Part shown: positions 18,498 to 27,029 of the stretch, one piece after another
How positions within the stretch are numbered: the first letter of the stretch is position 1
How the letters are laid out: each line of letters starts with the position of its first letter
Source: Mesonia hippocampi
Lineage (GTDB): Bacteria > Bacteroidota > Bacteroidia > Flavobacteriales > Flavobacteriaceae
Assembly (NCBI RefSeq): GCF_014197445.1
Contig: NZ_JACIFO010000003.1
Location: 124,001 to 188,000, forward strand
Direction: 5' to 3'
DNA length: 64,000 nt
Notes under the pieces: generated by a model
Database searches by the model: none
Told to the model about the DNA's origin: nothing
The model's input: only the letters and a program-made list of their open reading frames with translations
Translations under genes and position numbers: made by a program

Positions 18498-18539
18498 GTT
18501 TAACACAAACCCGAAATAGTAATTAAAAAAAAGAAAAAC

Positions 18540-19508
18540 ATGGCAGTTTTAGTATATACAGAATCAGAAAACGGAAAATATAAAAAAGCAGCTTTCGAAG
18601 CCGCTTCGTTTGCCAAAGCCATTGCAGAGCAAATGGGTACAAACGTAACCGCAGTAAGCATCAATAACGAAAACGCAGAGGAAGTAGGCAATTACGGTGT
18701 AGAAAACATACTTTCGATTAACAATAGTAAACTTGATAAATTTAATGCCGAAGCATACGCCGATGTTATCACCCAAGCCGCTAAAAAAGCAGAAGCTAAA
18801 GTAATTGTAATTGGGCAAACTGCAAATGATAAGTACATTGCTCCCTTACTAGCGGTAAACTTAGAAGCAGGATATGCTGCAAATGTTGTTGAACTCCCTG
18901 TAAGCACTTCTCCTTTTCAAGTAAAAAGAAATGCTTTTTCCAACAAAGCCTTCAACATTACTACAATCGCTTCTGAAAATAAAATTGTAGGACTTGCAAA
19001 AAATGCTTTTGGATTAAAAGAAAACCCTACAACTGCTAACGTAGAAAATTTTGAGCCAAGCTTAAGCAGTGATGACTTCAAAATTAATATAGATAGTATA
19101 GACAAAGCAACAGATAAAATCACCATTGCCGATGCCGAAATTGTAGTATCAGGAGGAAGAGGACTTAAAGGCCCTGAAAATTGGGGAATGATAGAAGAAC
19201 TTGCTAGCACACTAGGTGCTGCAACAGCATGCTCTAAGCCTGTTAGTGACATGGGGTGGAGACCACACAGTGAACACGTTGGCCAAACAGGTAAACCCGT
19301 TGCTTCCAACTTATATATCGCAGTAGGTATTTCTGGAGCCATCCAACATATTGCAGGAATTAACGCTTCAAAAACAAAAGTAGTTATCAATAACGACCCC
19401 GAAGCACCCTTCTTTAAAGTAGCCGATTACGGTATTGTTGGTGATGCCTTTGAAGTAATGCCTAAATTAATTGAAAAATTAAAAGATTTTAAAGCTAAAA
19501 ACGCATAA
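18540..19508 (+). CDS. etfA: Electron transfer flavoprotein, alpha subunit
   Basis: 322 residues. The C-terminal FAD-binding domain is clear: VVSGGRGLKGPENW (about residues 202-215), GAATACSKPVSDMGW, HVGQTGKPVASNLYIAVGISGAIQH with the FAD-contacting residues, and NNDPEAPFFKVADYGIVGD. The N-terminal domain has the VIVIGQTANDKYIAPLLA fold typical of EtfA. Forms the FAD-containing heterodimer with EtfB. Strong terminator follows at 19541. Several long antisense frames overlap it but have no support. Confidence 0.95.
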   Translation: MAVLVYTESENGKYKKAAFEAASFAKAIAEQMGTNVTAVSINNENAEEVGNYGVENILSINNSKLDKFNAEAYADVITQAAKKAEAKVIVIGQTANDKYIAPLLAVNLEAGYAANVVELPVSTSPFQVKRNAFSNKAFNITTIASENKIVGLAKNAFGLKENPTTANVENFEPSLSSDDFKINIDSIDKATDKITIADAEIVVSGGRGLKGPENWGMIEELASTLGAATACSKPVSDMGWRPHSEHVGQTGKPVASNLYIAVGISGAIQHIAGINASKTKVVINNDPEAPFFKVADYGIVGDAFEVMPKLIEKLKDFKAKNA

Positions 19509-19540
19509 TTTTTTATAAATTGTGCCCCGTAAATTTAGGA

Positions 19541-19580
19541 AGCGGTCTAAATTTGTATAACAATTTTAGACCGCTTTTTT
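19541..19580 (+). terminator. Terminator of etfBA
   Basis: 11-bp perfect stem AGCGGTCTAAA / TTTAGACCGCT with T6 tail. Confidence 0.9.
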
Positions 19581-19608
19581 ATTTAATTTATTTTGATTAT
19601 TTTGTAGT

Positions 19609-20223
19609 ATGAGTTTAGTGCGATTAACCATTAAAGGAATTTCTTACAGCCAAACCCAAAATGGGGCTTACGCCTTATTATTAAGCGAAATGGAAGGGGA
19701 ACGCCAACTTCCAATTGTTATTGGAGCTTTCGAAGCACAATCCATAGCCATTGCCATAGAAAAAGACATCCGCCCACCAAGACCACTAACCCACGATTTA
19801 TTTAAAAACTTTGCAGACAGGTTCTCTATTATTGTAAAACAAGTTATCATCCATAAACTGGTAGATGGTGTGTTTTATTCCAGCCTAATCTGCGAGCGTG
19901 ATAAAATAGAAGAAATTATAGATGCGCGCACAAGCGATGCCATTGCATTAGCACTGCGTTTTAATGCGCCTATTTTTACTTACAAAAACATCCTAGACAA
20001 AGCAGGTGTACACTTAAAAGCAACCGACGAGCAAGAAGACGCTTACCAAATGGCTACACCAGATATCGAACATGAAGCTCCCGAAGCCGCTCCTACAGAT
20101 AACGATAACAACCTTAAACATAAATCGCTATCAGAACTCAATAATGCATTAGAAGAGGCCGTTAATAATGAAGATTACGAAGCTGCTGCACGTATTCGAG
20201 ATGAAATTTCTAAACGCAAATAA
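19609..20223 (+). CDS. Bifunctional nuclease (DUF151) with UvrB/UvrC motif
   Basis: 204 residues. Residues about 1-130 are the DUF151 bifunctional nuclease domain (LPIVIGAFEAQSIAIAIE, RPLTHDLFKNF, ARTSDAIALALRFNAPIFT). The C-terminal 35 residues (LNNALEEAVNNEDYEAAARIRDEISKR) are a UvrB/UvrC-type helical hairpin that usually mediates protein contacts. The combination is standard in Bacteroidota. Function in vivo is uncertain: family members show DNase and RNase activity. The leader is short; a nearby TTTTG run may contain promoter elements. Confidence 0.92.
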   Translation: MSLVRLTIKGISYSQTQNGAYALLLSEMEGERQLPIVIGAFEAQSIAIAIEKDIRPPRPLTHDLFKNFADRFSIIVKQVIIHKLVDGVFYSSLICERDKIEEIIDARTSDAIALALRFNAPIFTYKNILDKAGVHLKATDEQEDAYQMATPDIEHEAPEAAPTDNDNNLKHKSLSELNNALEEAVNNEDYEAAARIRDEISKRK

Positions 20224-20278
20224 ACCTCATCCTAAAAAGTAAGTGCTTATTACTTACTTGAACCTTATATTAAAAACA

Positions 20279-21958
20279 ATGAAAACAAATATTTTTATCA
20301 CCCTCCTGATAAGTTTTGTTACCTGTTTTACACAAGCACAAAATATAGACAAAGAATGGCTGTTTGATCAACACACAGAAAACACCAACTTTGAAAACAT
20401 TAAAAGTTTAGAATTTTCGAAAGAAAGTTTCACCTTTAAAGATAGCCTCCATACGGTTGTAAGCTCAGGAAGCTACATCAAAAAAGATAAATTACTTCTT
20501 CTCTTTCATGAATTTCCTAAAGACAGCCTTTCTCAAATAAAAGTTAGCGCTCTTACCAAAAACAACCTCACCTTACTCCATAAAGGAAACAAAATAACAT
20601 TATCTGCAGCCAAAACCAAACTGGCACCCAAAAAAAAATCTCAGGTAATCCCCAGTCAAGGCTTTAGCATGCAAAGTCTGTGGCGAGGCGCATTAGGAAT
20701 GTTTAGCATATTAATTATTTCCTTTTTTCTTAGCAATAACCGAAAAGCTATTAACTGGCGTACTGTTAGTCTAGGGCTAGGACTCCAACTTTTATTAGCC
20801 TTCGGAATTTTAAAAATAGAATTTGTACAAACTGCTTTTGAATTTGTCGGGCATATTTTCGTTAAAATATTAGAATTTACCGCTACGGGTAGCGAATTTC
20901 TTCTCGGAGGATTAATGGACACCAAAAGCTATGGCTTTATTTTCTTATTTCAAGTGTTACCTACGGTAATCTTTTTCTCTGCCCTTACCTCTATCCTTTT
21001 TTACCTAGGCGTTATTCAGGTAATTGTAAAAGGCTTAGCTTGGGTACTCACCAAATTATTAGGCGTTTCTGGACCTGAGAGCTTAAGCGTTGCAGGAAAC
21101 ATCTTTTTAGGACAAACAGAAGCTCCTTTAATGATTAAAGCCTACCTAGAACGCATGACACGCTCTGAAATATTACTTGTTATGGTTGGAGGTATGGCAA
21201 CCGTTGCAGGAGGGGTACTTGCTGCTTATATCGGGTTTTTAGGTGGCGATGACCCACAAGCCCGACTCGAATTTGCAAAACACCTACTAGCAGCCTCTGT
21301 AATGGCTGCTCCAGGGGCTATTGTTATTTCTAAAATACTCTATCCTCAGCAAGAAAAAATTGTTTCTAATATTGAGGTTTCTACCGAAAAAATAGGAAGC
21401 AATATTCTCGATGCCATTGCCAATGGTACTACAGAAGGACTTAAACTTGCCGCAAACGTAGGTGCCATGTTGTTGGTTTTTGTTGCGCTTATCGCTATGG
21501 TTAATTACGGCTTCGAAATGATTGGAGATTGGACTAACCTTAACCCCTACTTAGCCGAAAACACCCCTTATCAAACATTTTCTCTAGAAGCAGTTTTAGG
21601 CTATGTTTTTTCTCCTTTAATGTGGTTAATAGGCGTTGCAAAAGAAGACATGATGCTTATGGGGCAATTACTAGGAATAAAACTTGCGGCTAGTGAGTTT
21701 ATTGGATACATCCAACTTGCAGAATTAAAAGACGCTTCTAAAGGAATGTATTTCACCTATGAAAAATCAATCATCATGGCAACGTATATGCTGTGCGGAT
21801 TTGCCAACTTTGCTTCGATAGGAATACAACTTGGCGGAATAGGATCTTTAGCGCCTGGGCAACGTAAAACCTTATCAGAATTTGGCTTAAAAGCAGTAAT
21901 TGGTGGTACCTTAGCCTCGTTAATGTCTGCCACTATTGCCGGTATGATTATAGGCTAA
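20279..21958 (+). CDS. NupC-family nucleoside transporter with N-terminal exported extension
   Basis: 559 residues from the ATG at 20279, chosen because MKTNIFITLLISF...TQAQ is a good signal peptide. Residues about 20-115 are a soluble beta-rich domain resembling a small lipocalin-like fold (SGSYIKKDKLLLLF, LTKNNLTLLHKGNKITL). From about residue 140 it is a concentrative nucleoside transporter: repeated hydrophobic helices, the signature AGNIFLGQTEAPLMIKAYL (about 270-290) and the C-terminal LCGFANFASIGIQLGGIG. It would import nucleosides with Na+ or H+, in line with the dNK and thyA salvage context. The extension is absent from E. coli NupC. Confidence 0.88.
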   Translation: MKTNIFITLLISFVTCFTQAQNIDKEWLFDQHTENTNFENIKSLEFSKESFTFKDSLHTVVSSGSYIKKDKLLLLFHEFPKDSLSQIKVSALTKNNLTLLHKGNKITLSAAKTKLAPKKKSQVIPSQGFSMQSLWRGALGMFSILIISFFLSNNRKAINWRTVSLGLGLQLLLAFGILKIEFVQTAFEFVGHIFVKILEFTATGSEFLLGGLMDTKSYGFIFLFQVLPTVIFFSALTSILFYLGVIQVIVKGLAWVLTKLLGVSGPESLSVAGNIFLGQTEAPLMIKAYLERMTRSEILLVMVGGMATVAGGVLAAYIGFLGGDDPQARLEFAKHLLAASVMAAPGAIVISKILYPQQEKIVSNIEVSTEKIGSNILDAIANGTTEGLKLAANVGAMLLVFVALIAMVNYGFEMIGDWTNLNPYLAENTPYQTFSLEAVLGYVFSPLMWLIGVAKEDMMLMGQLLGIKLAASEFIGYIQLAELKDASKGMYFTYEKSIIMATYMLCGFANFASIGIQLGGIGSLAPGQRKTLSEFGLKAVIGGTLASLMSATIAGMIIG

Positions 21959-21964
21959 TGCATT

Positions 21965-22753
21965 ATGGAAACACCCAAGCATAAACAAGCTTACATAAAT
22001 GTAGATGGGCAAAAATTATATTATGAGCAGTATATAATCAACCCCTCGAATCCCACCTTAATTTTATTACACGACTCTTTAGGCTGTGTAGAATTATGGC
22101 GAGATATACCTCAAAAATTAGCCCTAAAAACCAACTACAACATTTTTGTATATGACCGTTTAGGTTACGGAAAATCGGCCGCAATGCAAACCACTTACAG
22201 ACCGATTAATTATATGAGCTTGGAAGCCGAAGTGGTAAAAAAGCTAATGGATAAATTCAACTTTAAAAACCCCGTTCTATTAGGGCATAGCGACGGCGGA
22301 ACAATTGCACTGCTTACCGCTAGCCTATACCCAAAAAACATAAAAGCTGTTATTGCTGAAGCCGCCCATATTTTTGTTGAAGAAATTACACTAGCAGGAA
22401 TACAACAAGCTCAAACAGCATATAAAAACACCAACTTACCTCAAAAATTATACAAATACCATAAAGAAAATACCCAAAACCTATTCGAAGCATGGGTTAC
22501 TATATGGCAAAGCGAAGGTTTTAGGCAATGGAATATCGAACCTGAATTACAACAAATTAATTGTCCAGTATTTTTTATACAAGGAGAAGCCGATGAATAT
22601 GGCTCGTTGTTGCAATTAGATAAAACCTTAGAAAACGTGCAAGGAAAAACAAAAAAGCTCATTCTGCCCGACACAGGACATACAGTACATAAAGAGAAAC
22701 CAAACCTCTTTATAGAAAAAATAGCCGAATTCCTCTCAAATCAGGAATCATAA
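21965..22753 (+). CDS. Alpha/beta hydrolase
   Basis: 262 residues, starting 7 bp after the transporter stop. Canonical alpha/beta-hydrolase motifs: oxyanion segment LLHDSLGCVELWRDIP (HDSLG, residues about 34-40), nucleophile elbow LLGHSDGGTIAL (Ser about residue 100), acid near QGEADEYG, and catalytic His in DTGHTVHKEKP. No signal peptide. The lid-domain sequence does not identify a substrate. Close packing suggests co-transcription with the transporter. Confidence 0.85.
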   Translation: METPKHKQAYINVDGQKLYYEQYIINPSNPTLILLHDSLGCVELWRDIPQKLALKTNYNIFVYDRLGYGKSAAMQTTYRPINYMSLEAEVVKKLMDKFNFKNPVLLGHSDGGTIALLTASLYPKNIKAVIAEAAHIFVEEITLAGIQQAQTAYKNTNLPQKLYKYHKENTQNLFEAWVTIWQSEGFRQWNIEPELQQINCPVFFIQGEADEYGSLLQLDKTLENVQGKTKKLILPDTGHTVHKEKPNLFIEKIAEFLSNQES

Positions 22754-22778
22754 TTCTAAAAGATTTTTTTACCTTTAC

Positions 22779-22856
22779 GCGTTAGGGATTGAGCAAATTG
22801 TTGGAGCTCTTTTGCTATAATAGCAAAAAGCGACTTGCGAAAGCCCGCCCGAACGC
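22779..22856 (+). ncRNA. Structured RNA-like element upstream of thyA
   Basis: A GC-richer block in AT-rich DNA with nested pairing. Outer stem GCGTT(A)GGG at 22779-22787 pairs with CCC(G)AACGC ending 22856; GCAA at 22792 pairs with TTGC at 22835; an apical 8-bp stem TTTTGCTA / TAGCAAAA closes on TAA; GCGAAAGC gives a GNRA-type mini-loop before the outer stem. The ends GCGTTAGGGATTG and AAAGCCCGCCCGAACGC recall a widespread flavobacterial structured element, possibly the Flavo-1 RNA class, but I cannot confirm that name. It ends 17 bp before the thyA ATG. Confidence 0.45.
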
Positions 22857-22873
22857 CCAAAATAAAAAAACGG

Positions 22874-23698
22874 ATGAAGCAATACCTCGATTTACTAAAT
22901 CATGTAATAGAAAACGGCACCGATAAAGGAGATCGTACAGGAACTGGGACAAGAAGTGTTTTTGGATATCAAATGCGATTTGATTTACAAAATGGTTTCC
23001 CAATGGTCACTACCAAGAAGTTACACCTAAAATCGATTATTCATGAACTTTTATGGTTTTTAAAAGGAGATACCAACATAAAATACCTCCAAGATAATGG
23101 CGTAAGAATATGGAATGAATGGGCAAATGAAAAAGGTGATTTAGGCCCTATTTATGGGCAACAATGGAGAAATTGGAACAACGAAGGGATAGACCAAATT
23201 CAGGATGTTATTGCAACGCTAAAAAACAACCCCAACAGCCGCAGAATGATGGTTACAGCATGGAACCCTAGTGTTATGCCTAGCGGAAAAAAATCGTTTA
23301 GTGAAAATGTAGCAGACGGAAAAGCGGCTTTACCGCCCTGCCATGCTTTTTTTCAGTTCTATGTAGCAAACGGAAAGTTATCCTGCCAGCTTTACCAACG
23401 TAGCGCCGATGTTTTTTTAGGCGTTCCTTTCAACATTGCATCCTACGCATTATTAACCATGATGATTGCGCAAGTATGTGGCTATGAATATGGTGATTTT
23501 ATCCATACATTTGGAGATGTACACATCTACAACAACCACTTTGAGCAGGTAAATTTGCAACTTTCGCGTTCGCCTAAAAGCTTACCTACAATAAAAATAA
23601 ACCCAGAAATTAAAAATATTTTTGATTTTGAATTTGAAGATTTTAAATTAGAAAATTACAATCCTCACCCTCATATCAAGGCAAAAGTAGCCGTATAA
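22874..23698 (+). CDS. thyA: Thymidylate synthase
   Basis: 274 residues from the ATG at 22874; the in-frame start at 22835 would lie inside the structured element and is not chosen. Converts dUMP to dTMP with methylene-tetrahydrofolate, which is oxidised to dihydrofolate. Motifs: [28 protein letters not shown], catalytic Cys156 in [13 protein letters not shown], and [18 protein letters not shown]. The ending [18 protein letters not shown] is normal. Dihydrofolate reductase (24215) is two genes downstream on the same strand, a functional pairing. Confidence 0.97.
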   Translation: MKQYLDLLNHVIENGTDKGDRTGTGTRSVFGYQMRFDLQNGFPMVTTKKLHLKSIIHELLWFLKGDTNIKYLQDNGVRIWNEWANEKGDLGPIYGQQWRNWNNEGIDQIQDVIATLKNNPNSRRMMVTAWNPSVMPSGKKSFSENVADGKAALPPCHAFFQFYVANGKLSCQLYQRSADVFLGVPFNIASYALLTMMIAQVCGYEYGDFIHTFGDVHIYNNHFEQVNLQLSRSPKSLPTIKINPEIKNIFDFEFEDFKLENYNPHPHIKAKVAV

Positions 23699-23702
23699 GC
23701 TG

Positions 23703-23733
23703 TTGAATAACCTAATATTTTTACGTAAATTTG
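23703..23733 (+). promoter_or_regulatory. Promoter upstream of the 2TM gene and folA
   Basis: TTG at 23703-23705, 20-bp spacer, TAAATTTG at 23726-23733. Good fit to the Bacteroidota -33/-7 consensus, 27 bp before the ATG at 23761. Confidence 0.6.
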
Positions 23734-23760
23734 GGTAACTAACCAATAACATTCTAAAAA

Positions 23761-24210
23761 ATGGCCGCAAAAAAACACACAGGCATAGACCCTGAGCAAC
23801 GTGAACTTATCGAAAACGCTCAACGCAGAATAAGACAAAAAAAAGCACTTATGCGACATTTTGTGGTTTTTCTAGCTGGCGCAGTGTTGTTTATTGTCTT
23901 AAATGTAATTTTTAACATTGGGGAAGGAATACGGTTTTTTAACCTTGACTGGTATGTCTGGGCAATTTTATTATGGCTATTTTTCTTATTAATTCATTTT
24001 ATCAACGTTTTTATAATGAATAAATTTATGGGAAAAGCCTGGGAAGAAAACCAACTCGAAAAACTAGTTGCCAAACAACAAAAAAGAATAAACCAGTTAG
24101 AAAAAGAGGTGAAAAAAGAAATAAAAATCCAGCAAGCCATTACGAATGCTCCAGAAATAGCCATAGAAGAAAAAGATAAGGAGGAGGATATCTCGTCTGA
24201 AAATATTTAA
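23761..24210 (+). CDS. 2TM domain-containing protein
   Basis: 149 residues. After a polar N-terminus comes the 2TM domain (residues about 20-100): MRHFVVFLAGAVLFIVLNVIF and WYVWAILLWLFFLLIHFINVFIM, two helices with an aromatic/charged loop, ending FMGKAWEENQLEKL. The tail (110-149) is a Lys/Glu coiled coil. Proteins of this type form pairs of helices in the inner membrane, sometimes fused to LytTR regulators; the role here is unknown. Four bp before folA. Confidence 0.85.
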   Translation: MAAKKHTGIDPEQRELIENAQRRIRQKKALMRHFVVFLAGAVLFIVLNVIFNIGEGIRFFNLDWYVWAILLWLFFLLIHFINVFIMNKFMGKAWEENQLEKLVAKQQKRINQLEKEVKKEIKIQQAITNAPEIAIEEKDKEEDISSENI

Positions 24211-24214
24211 CAGA

Positions 24215-24706
24215 ATGACCATTACGCTAATTGCTGCTGTAGCAGAAAATAATGCCTTAGGAAAAGACAATAAAATGCTATGGCACCTACCCAACGATTT
24301 TAAGCATTTTAAAAGCTTAACAAGTCACCATTATATTATTATGGGTAGAAAAACATTCGAGTCGCTCCCAAAAACACTTCCTAACCGTACCCATATTGTT
24401 ATTACAAGAAATAAAGATTATACTAATCCCAATTGCATTGTAGTAAATTCGGTAGAGGAAGCTCTTGCGGCTTGCCCTAAAAATGAAGAAGTTTTTATTA
24501 TTGGGGGAGGCGAAATTTACAAGCTTTTCTTACCACTTGCCGATAAAATAGAGCTTACGCAAGTGCAACATTCTTTTCCAGATGCCGATGCTTATTTCCC
24601 AACATTCAATAAAGAAAATTGGGAAGTAACACGGGAAGAACCCCATCAAGCTGACAATCGTCATAACTATAATTATACCTTTTTTACGTATACCAAAAAA
24701 ATATAA
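24215..24706 (+). CDS. folA: Dihydrofolate reductase
   Basis: 163 residues. Reduces dihydrofolate to tetrahydrofolate with NADPH, regenerating the cofactor consumed by ThyA. Motifs: LIAAVAENNALGKDNKMLWHLPNDFKHF with the substrate-binding Asp (about residue 29), IMGRKTFESLP (about 45-55), and the NADPH-binding FIIGGGEIYKLF (about 95-106). Standard chromosomal form; no sign of an acquired resistance variant, although this cannot be judged without comparison. Confidence 0.96.
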   Translation: MTITLIAAVAENNALGKDNKMLWHLPNDFKHFKSLTSHHYIIMGRKTFESLPKTLPNRTHIVITRNKDYTNPNCIVVNSVEEALAACPKNEEVFIIGGGEIYKLFLPLADKIELTQVQHSFPDADAYFPTFNKENWEVTREEPHQADNRHNYNYTFFTYTKKI

Positions 24707-24782
24707 CAACAGCCCCGAGATAAAAACGCGGTTAGCTTGTTATTATTTAGTATTTTTACCCCTAAAACTTTAAATTTTATTT

Positions 24783-25664
24783 ATGAAAGCATTTGTTTTT
24801 CCCGGTCAGGGAGCACAATATACGGGTATGGGGTTAGATTTATTCGAAAAATATCCAGAAGCCCAGGCCTTGTTTAATCAAGCAAATAAAATATTAAATT
24901 TCTCTATAACAGACATTATGTTTGAAGGTTCTGCAGAGGATCTCAAGCAAACTAATGTTACACAACCCGCTATTTTTCTACATTCTGTAATTATGTATAA
25001 GGTTTTAGGAGATAAAGCCACTCCTAATATGGTAGCAGGACACTCGCTTGGAGAGTTTTCTGCATTAGTAGCAAACAGAACTTTAGAATTCGAAGACGGA
25101 CTAAAACTTGTAGCCCAACGTGCACAAGCGATGCAGAAAGCTTGCGAAATCAACCCGTCTACAATGGCTGCAGTATTAGGACTTGAAGATAAAATTGTAG
25201 AAGATGTTTGTGCTTCTATTGAGGGTATTGTTGTTCCGGCAAACTATAACTGTCCAGGACAATTGGTGATTTCTGGTGAAAAAGAAGCTATCGAGAAAGC
25301 CTGTGAAGCTTTAAAAGAAAATGGTGCAAAACGTGCGTTAATGCTGCCTGTGGGCGGAGCATTCCACTCTCCTTTAATGGAACCTGCTCGTGAAGAACTT
25401 GCAAAAGCTATTGAAGCCACTACATTTAATACACCATTGTGCCCTATATACCAAAACGTAAGCACAGCAGCTGTTAATGATGCTGCTTTAATAAAAGAAA
25501 ACTTAATTAGTCAGCTTACAGCTCCTGTTAAATGGACGCAAAGTGTGCAAAACATGATTAAAGACGGGGCTGCTTCGTTTACAGAAGTAGGACCAGGAAA
25601 AGTACTGCAAGGTTTAGTTAAAAAAATAGATCGCAGTATGCTAACCAATAGCCCTGAGTTATAA
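24783..25664 (+). CDS. fabD: Malonyl-CoA:ACP transacylase
   Basis: 293 residues. Loads malonyl groups from CoA onto acyl carrier protein for fatty acid synthesis. The GQGAQ motif (VFPGQGAQYTGM, residues 5-16), nucleophile Ser88 in AGHSLGEFSALVA, and catalytic His in GGAFHSPLMEPA (about 198-209) are all present, as is QNVSTAAV. Alone in its unit here rather than within a fab cluster. A strong terminator follows. Confidence 0.96.
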   Translation: MKAFVFPGQGAQYTGMGLDLFEKYPEAQALFNQANKILNFSITDIMFEGSAEDLKQTNVTQPAIFLHSVIMYKVLGDKATPNMVAGHSLGEFSALVANRTLEFEDGLKLVAQRAQAMQKACEINPSTMAAVLGLEDKIVEDVCASIEGIVVPANYNCPGQLVISGEKEAIEKACEALKENGAKRALMLPVGGAFHSPLMEPAREELAKAIEATTFNTPLCPIYQNVSTAAVNDAALIKENLISQLTAPVKWTQSVQNMIKDGAASFTEVGPGKVLQGLVKKIDRSMLTNSPEL

Positions 25665-25690
25665 TTAAGCATAACGTTTAAAACAAAAAT

Positions 25691-25725
25691 AAACCCCTGT
25701 TTTATATAAATAAAACAGGGGTTTT
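25691..25725. terminator. Bidirectional terminator of fabD and the DegT gene
   Basis: 14-bp stem AAACCCCTGTTTTA / TAAAACAGGGGTTT with loop TATAAA, between convergent stops at 25664 and 25769. Confidence 0.9.
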
Positions 25726-25768
25726 ATAATTTAAACAACTCTTTATAACAGAAAGCTAACTGCTTTTG

Positions 25769-26905
25769 TTAGCTTTCACCTACAAAATCATTAACAGTTT
25801 TAGTAATAAAAGCAATTTGCTCTTCCTCTAATTCGGTGTGCATTGGTAAAGAGATAACCTCTTTTACAAGTAAATTAGTTACCTCGAAGTTTTCTTCCTT
25901 ATAACGTTCATCCTTATACGCCTTTTGCAAGTGTAAAGGTATTGGGTAATACACCCCACAAGGAATAGCGTTTTCTTGCAGATGTTTTACTAAAGCATCT
26001 CGTTTCCCATTCGTAATTCTTAAAGTATACTGATGAAAAACATGCGTATCCTCTTCACCTAAAATAACAGGTGTTATAATATGTTTATTATCCTTAAAAG
26101 CTGCTGTATATCTTTCTGCCGCCTTTTTACGCGCATTATTATACGCATCTAAGTTAGGAAGTTTTGCTCTTAGGATAGCCGCTTGCATACTGTCTAACCT
26201 AGAGTTTACCCCTACCACATCGTGATGATAACGCTCATACATACCGTGGTTTACAATACCTCTAATCATATAAGCTAATTCATCATTGTTGGTAAAGATA
26301 GCTCCGCCATCACCATAGCAACCTAGGTTTTTAGATGGAAAAAACGAGGTCGTTCCTACATCACCTATTACCCCAGTTTTTATAGAACTTCCGTCTTTAA
26401 AGTGGTAATTAGCTCCGATGCCTTGGGCATTATCTTCTATTACATATAAATTATGTTCCTTAGCGATTTCCATAATGGCATCCATATTAGCTGCCTGACC
26501 AAATAAATGTACCGGAACAATGGCTTTGGTTTTCGGAGTAATGGCTTTTTTTATGGCTTCAGGATCTATGTTGAACGTATCTTTTTCTACATCAACCAAA
26601 ACAGGGGTTAATTGCAATAAAGCAATTACTTCTACAGTTGCGGCAAAAGTAAAATCGGCAGTAATCACCTCATCTCCTGGTTTCAAACCCAGTCCCATCA
26701 TGGCTATTTGTAAAGCATCGGTACCATTGGCACAAGGAATTACATGCTTTGCACCTAAATAATTTTCTAATTCTTCTTGAAACTTATGTACTTGCGGCCC
26801 ATTAACGAAGGCTGCACTCTCTATCACTTCGGTAAGCGATTGGTTTACTTGTTCTTTTATAGCTTGGTATTGACCTTGGAGGTCGACCATTTGGATTTTC
26901 TTCAT
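25769..26905 (-). CDS. DegT/DnrJ/EryC1/StrS-type PLP aminotransferase
   Basis: 378 residues. PLP-dependent transaminase of nucleotide-sugar pathways that makes amino sugars for LPS or capsule. PLP Lys192 is in SFFPSKNLGCYGDGG; DNAQGIGANY (about 157-166) and CANGTDALQIAMMGLGL (about 56-72) bind the cofactor. The C-terminus carries CGVYYPIPLHLQKAY, as in WbpE-like enzymes. It is divergent from the KDO transferase gene with 124 bp between, and both fit lipopolysaccharide sugar assembly. Confidence 0.9.
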   Translation of the reverse strand: MKKIQMVDLQGQYQAIKEQVNQSLTEVIESAAFVNGPQVHKFQEELENYLGAKHVIPCANGTDALQIAMMGLGLKPGDEVITADFTFAATVEVIALLQLTPVLVDVEKDTFNIDPEAIKKAITPKTKAIVPVHLFGQAANMDAIMEIAKEHNLYVIEDNAQGIGANYHFKDGSSIKTGVIGDVGTTSFFPSKNLGCYGDGGAIFTNNDELAYMIRGIVNHGMYERYHHDVVGVNSRLDSMQAAILRAKLPNLDAYNNARKKAAERYTAAFKDNKHIITPVILGEEDTHVFHQYTLRITNGKRDALVKHLQENAIPCGVYYPIPLHLQKAYKDERYKEENFEVTNLLVKEVISLPMHTELEEEQIAFITKTVNDFVGES

Positions 26906-27029
26906 CAGTAAAAATTCTGTTTAGCTTTTTATTCCCTAAAATCTTATATTTTAGCATAACGAAAATACAAAATCAAAAATTGTTGACTTCAGTTTTCATC
27001 AAAAACTTATTTTAATTAAAAACTTTCTT

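Noticed and set aside
18917-19390. 157-codon minus-strand frame inside etfA
   Set aside because: Antisense shadow of a clear etfA gene; no start context or homology.
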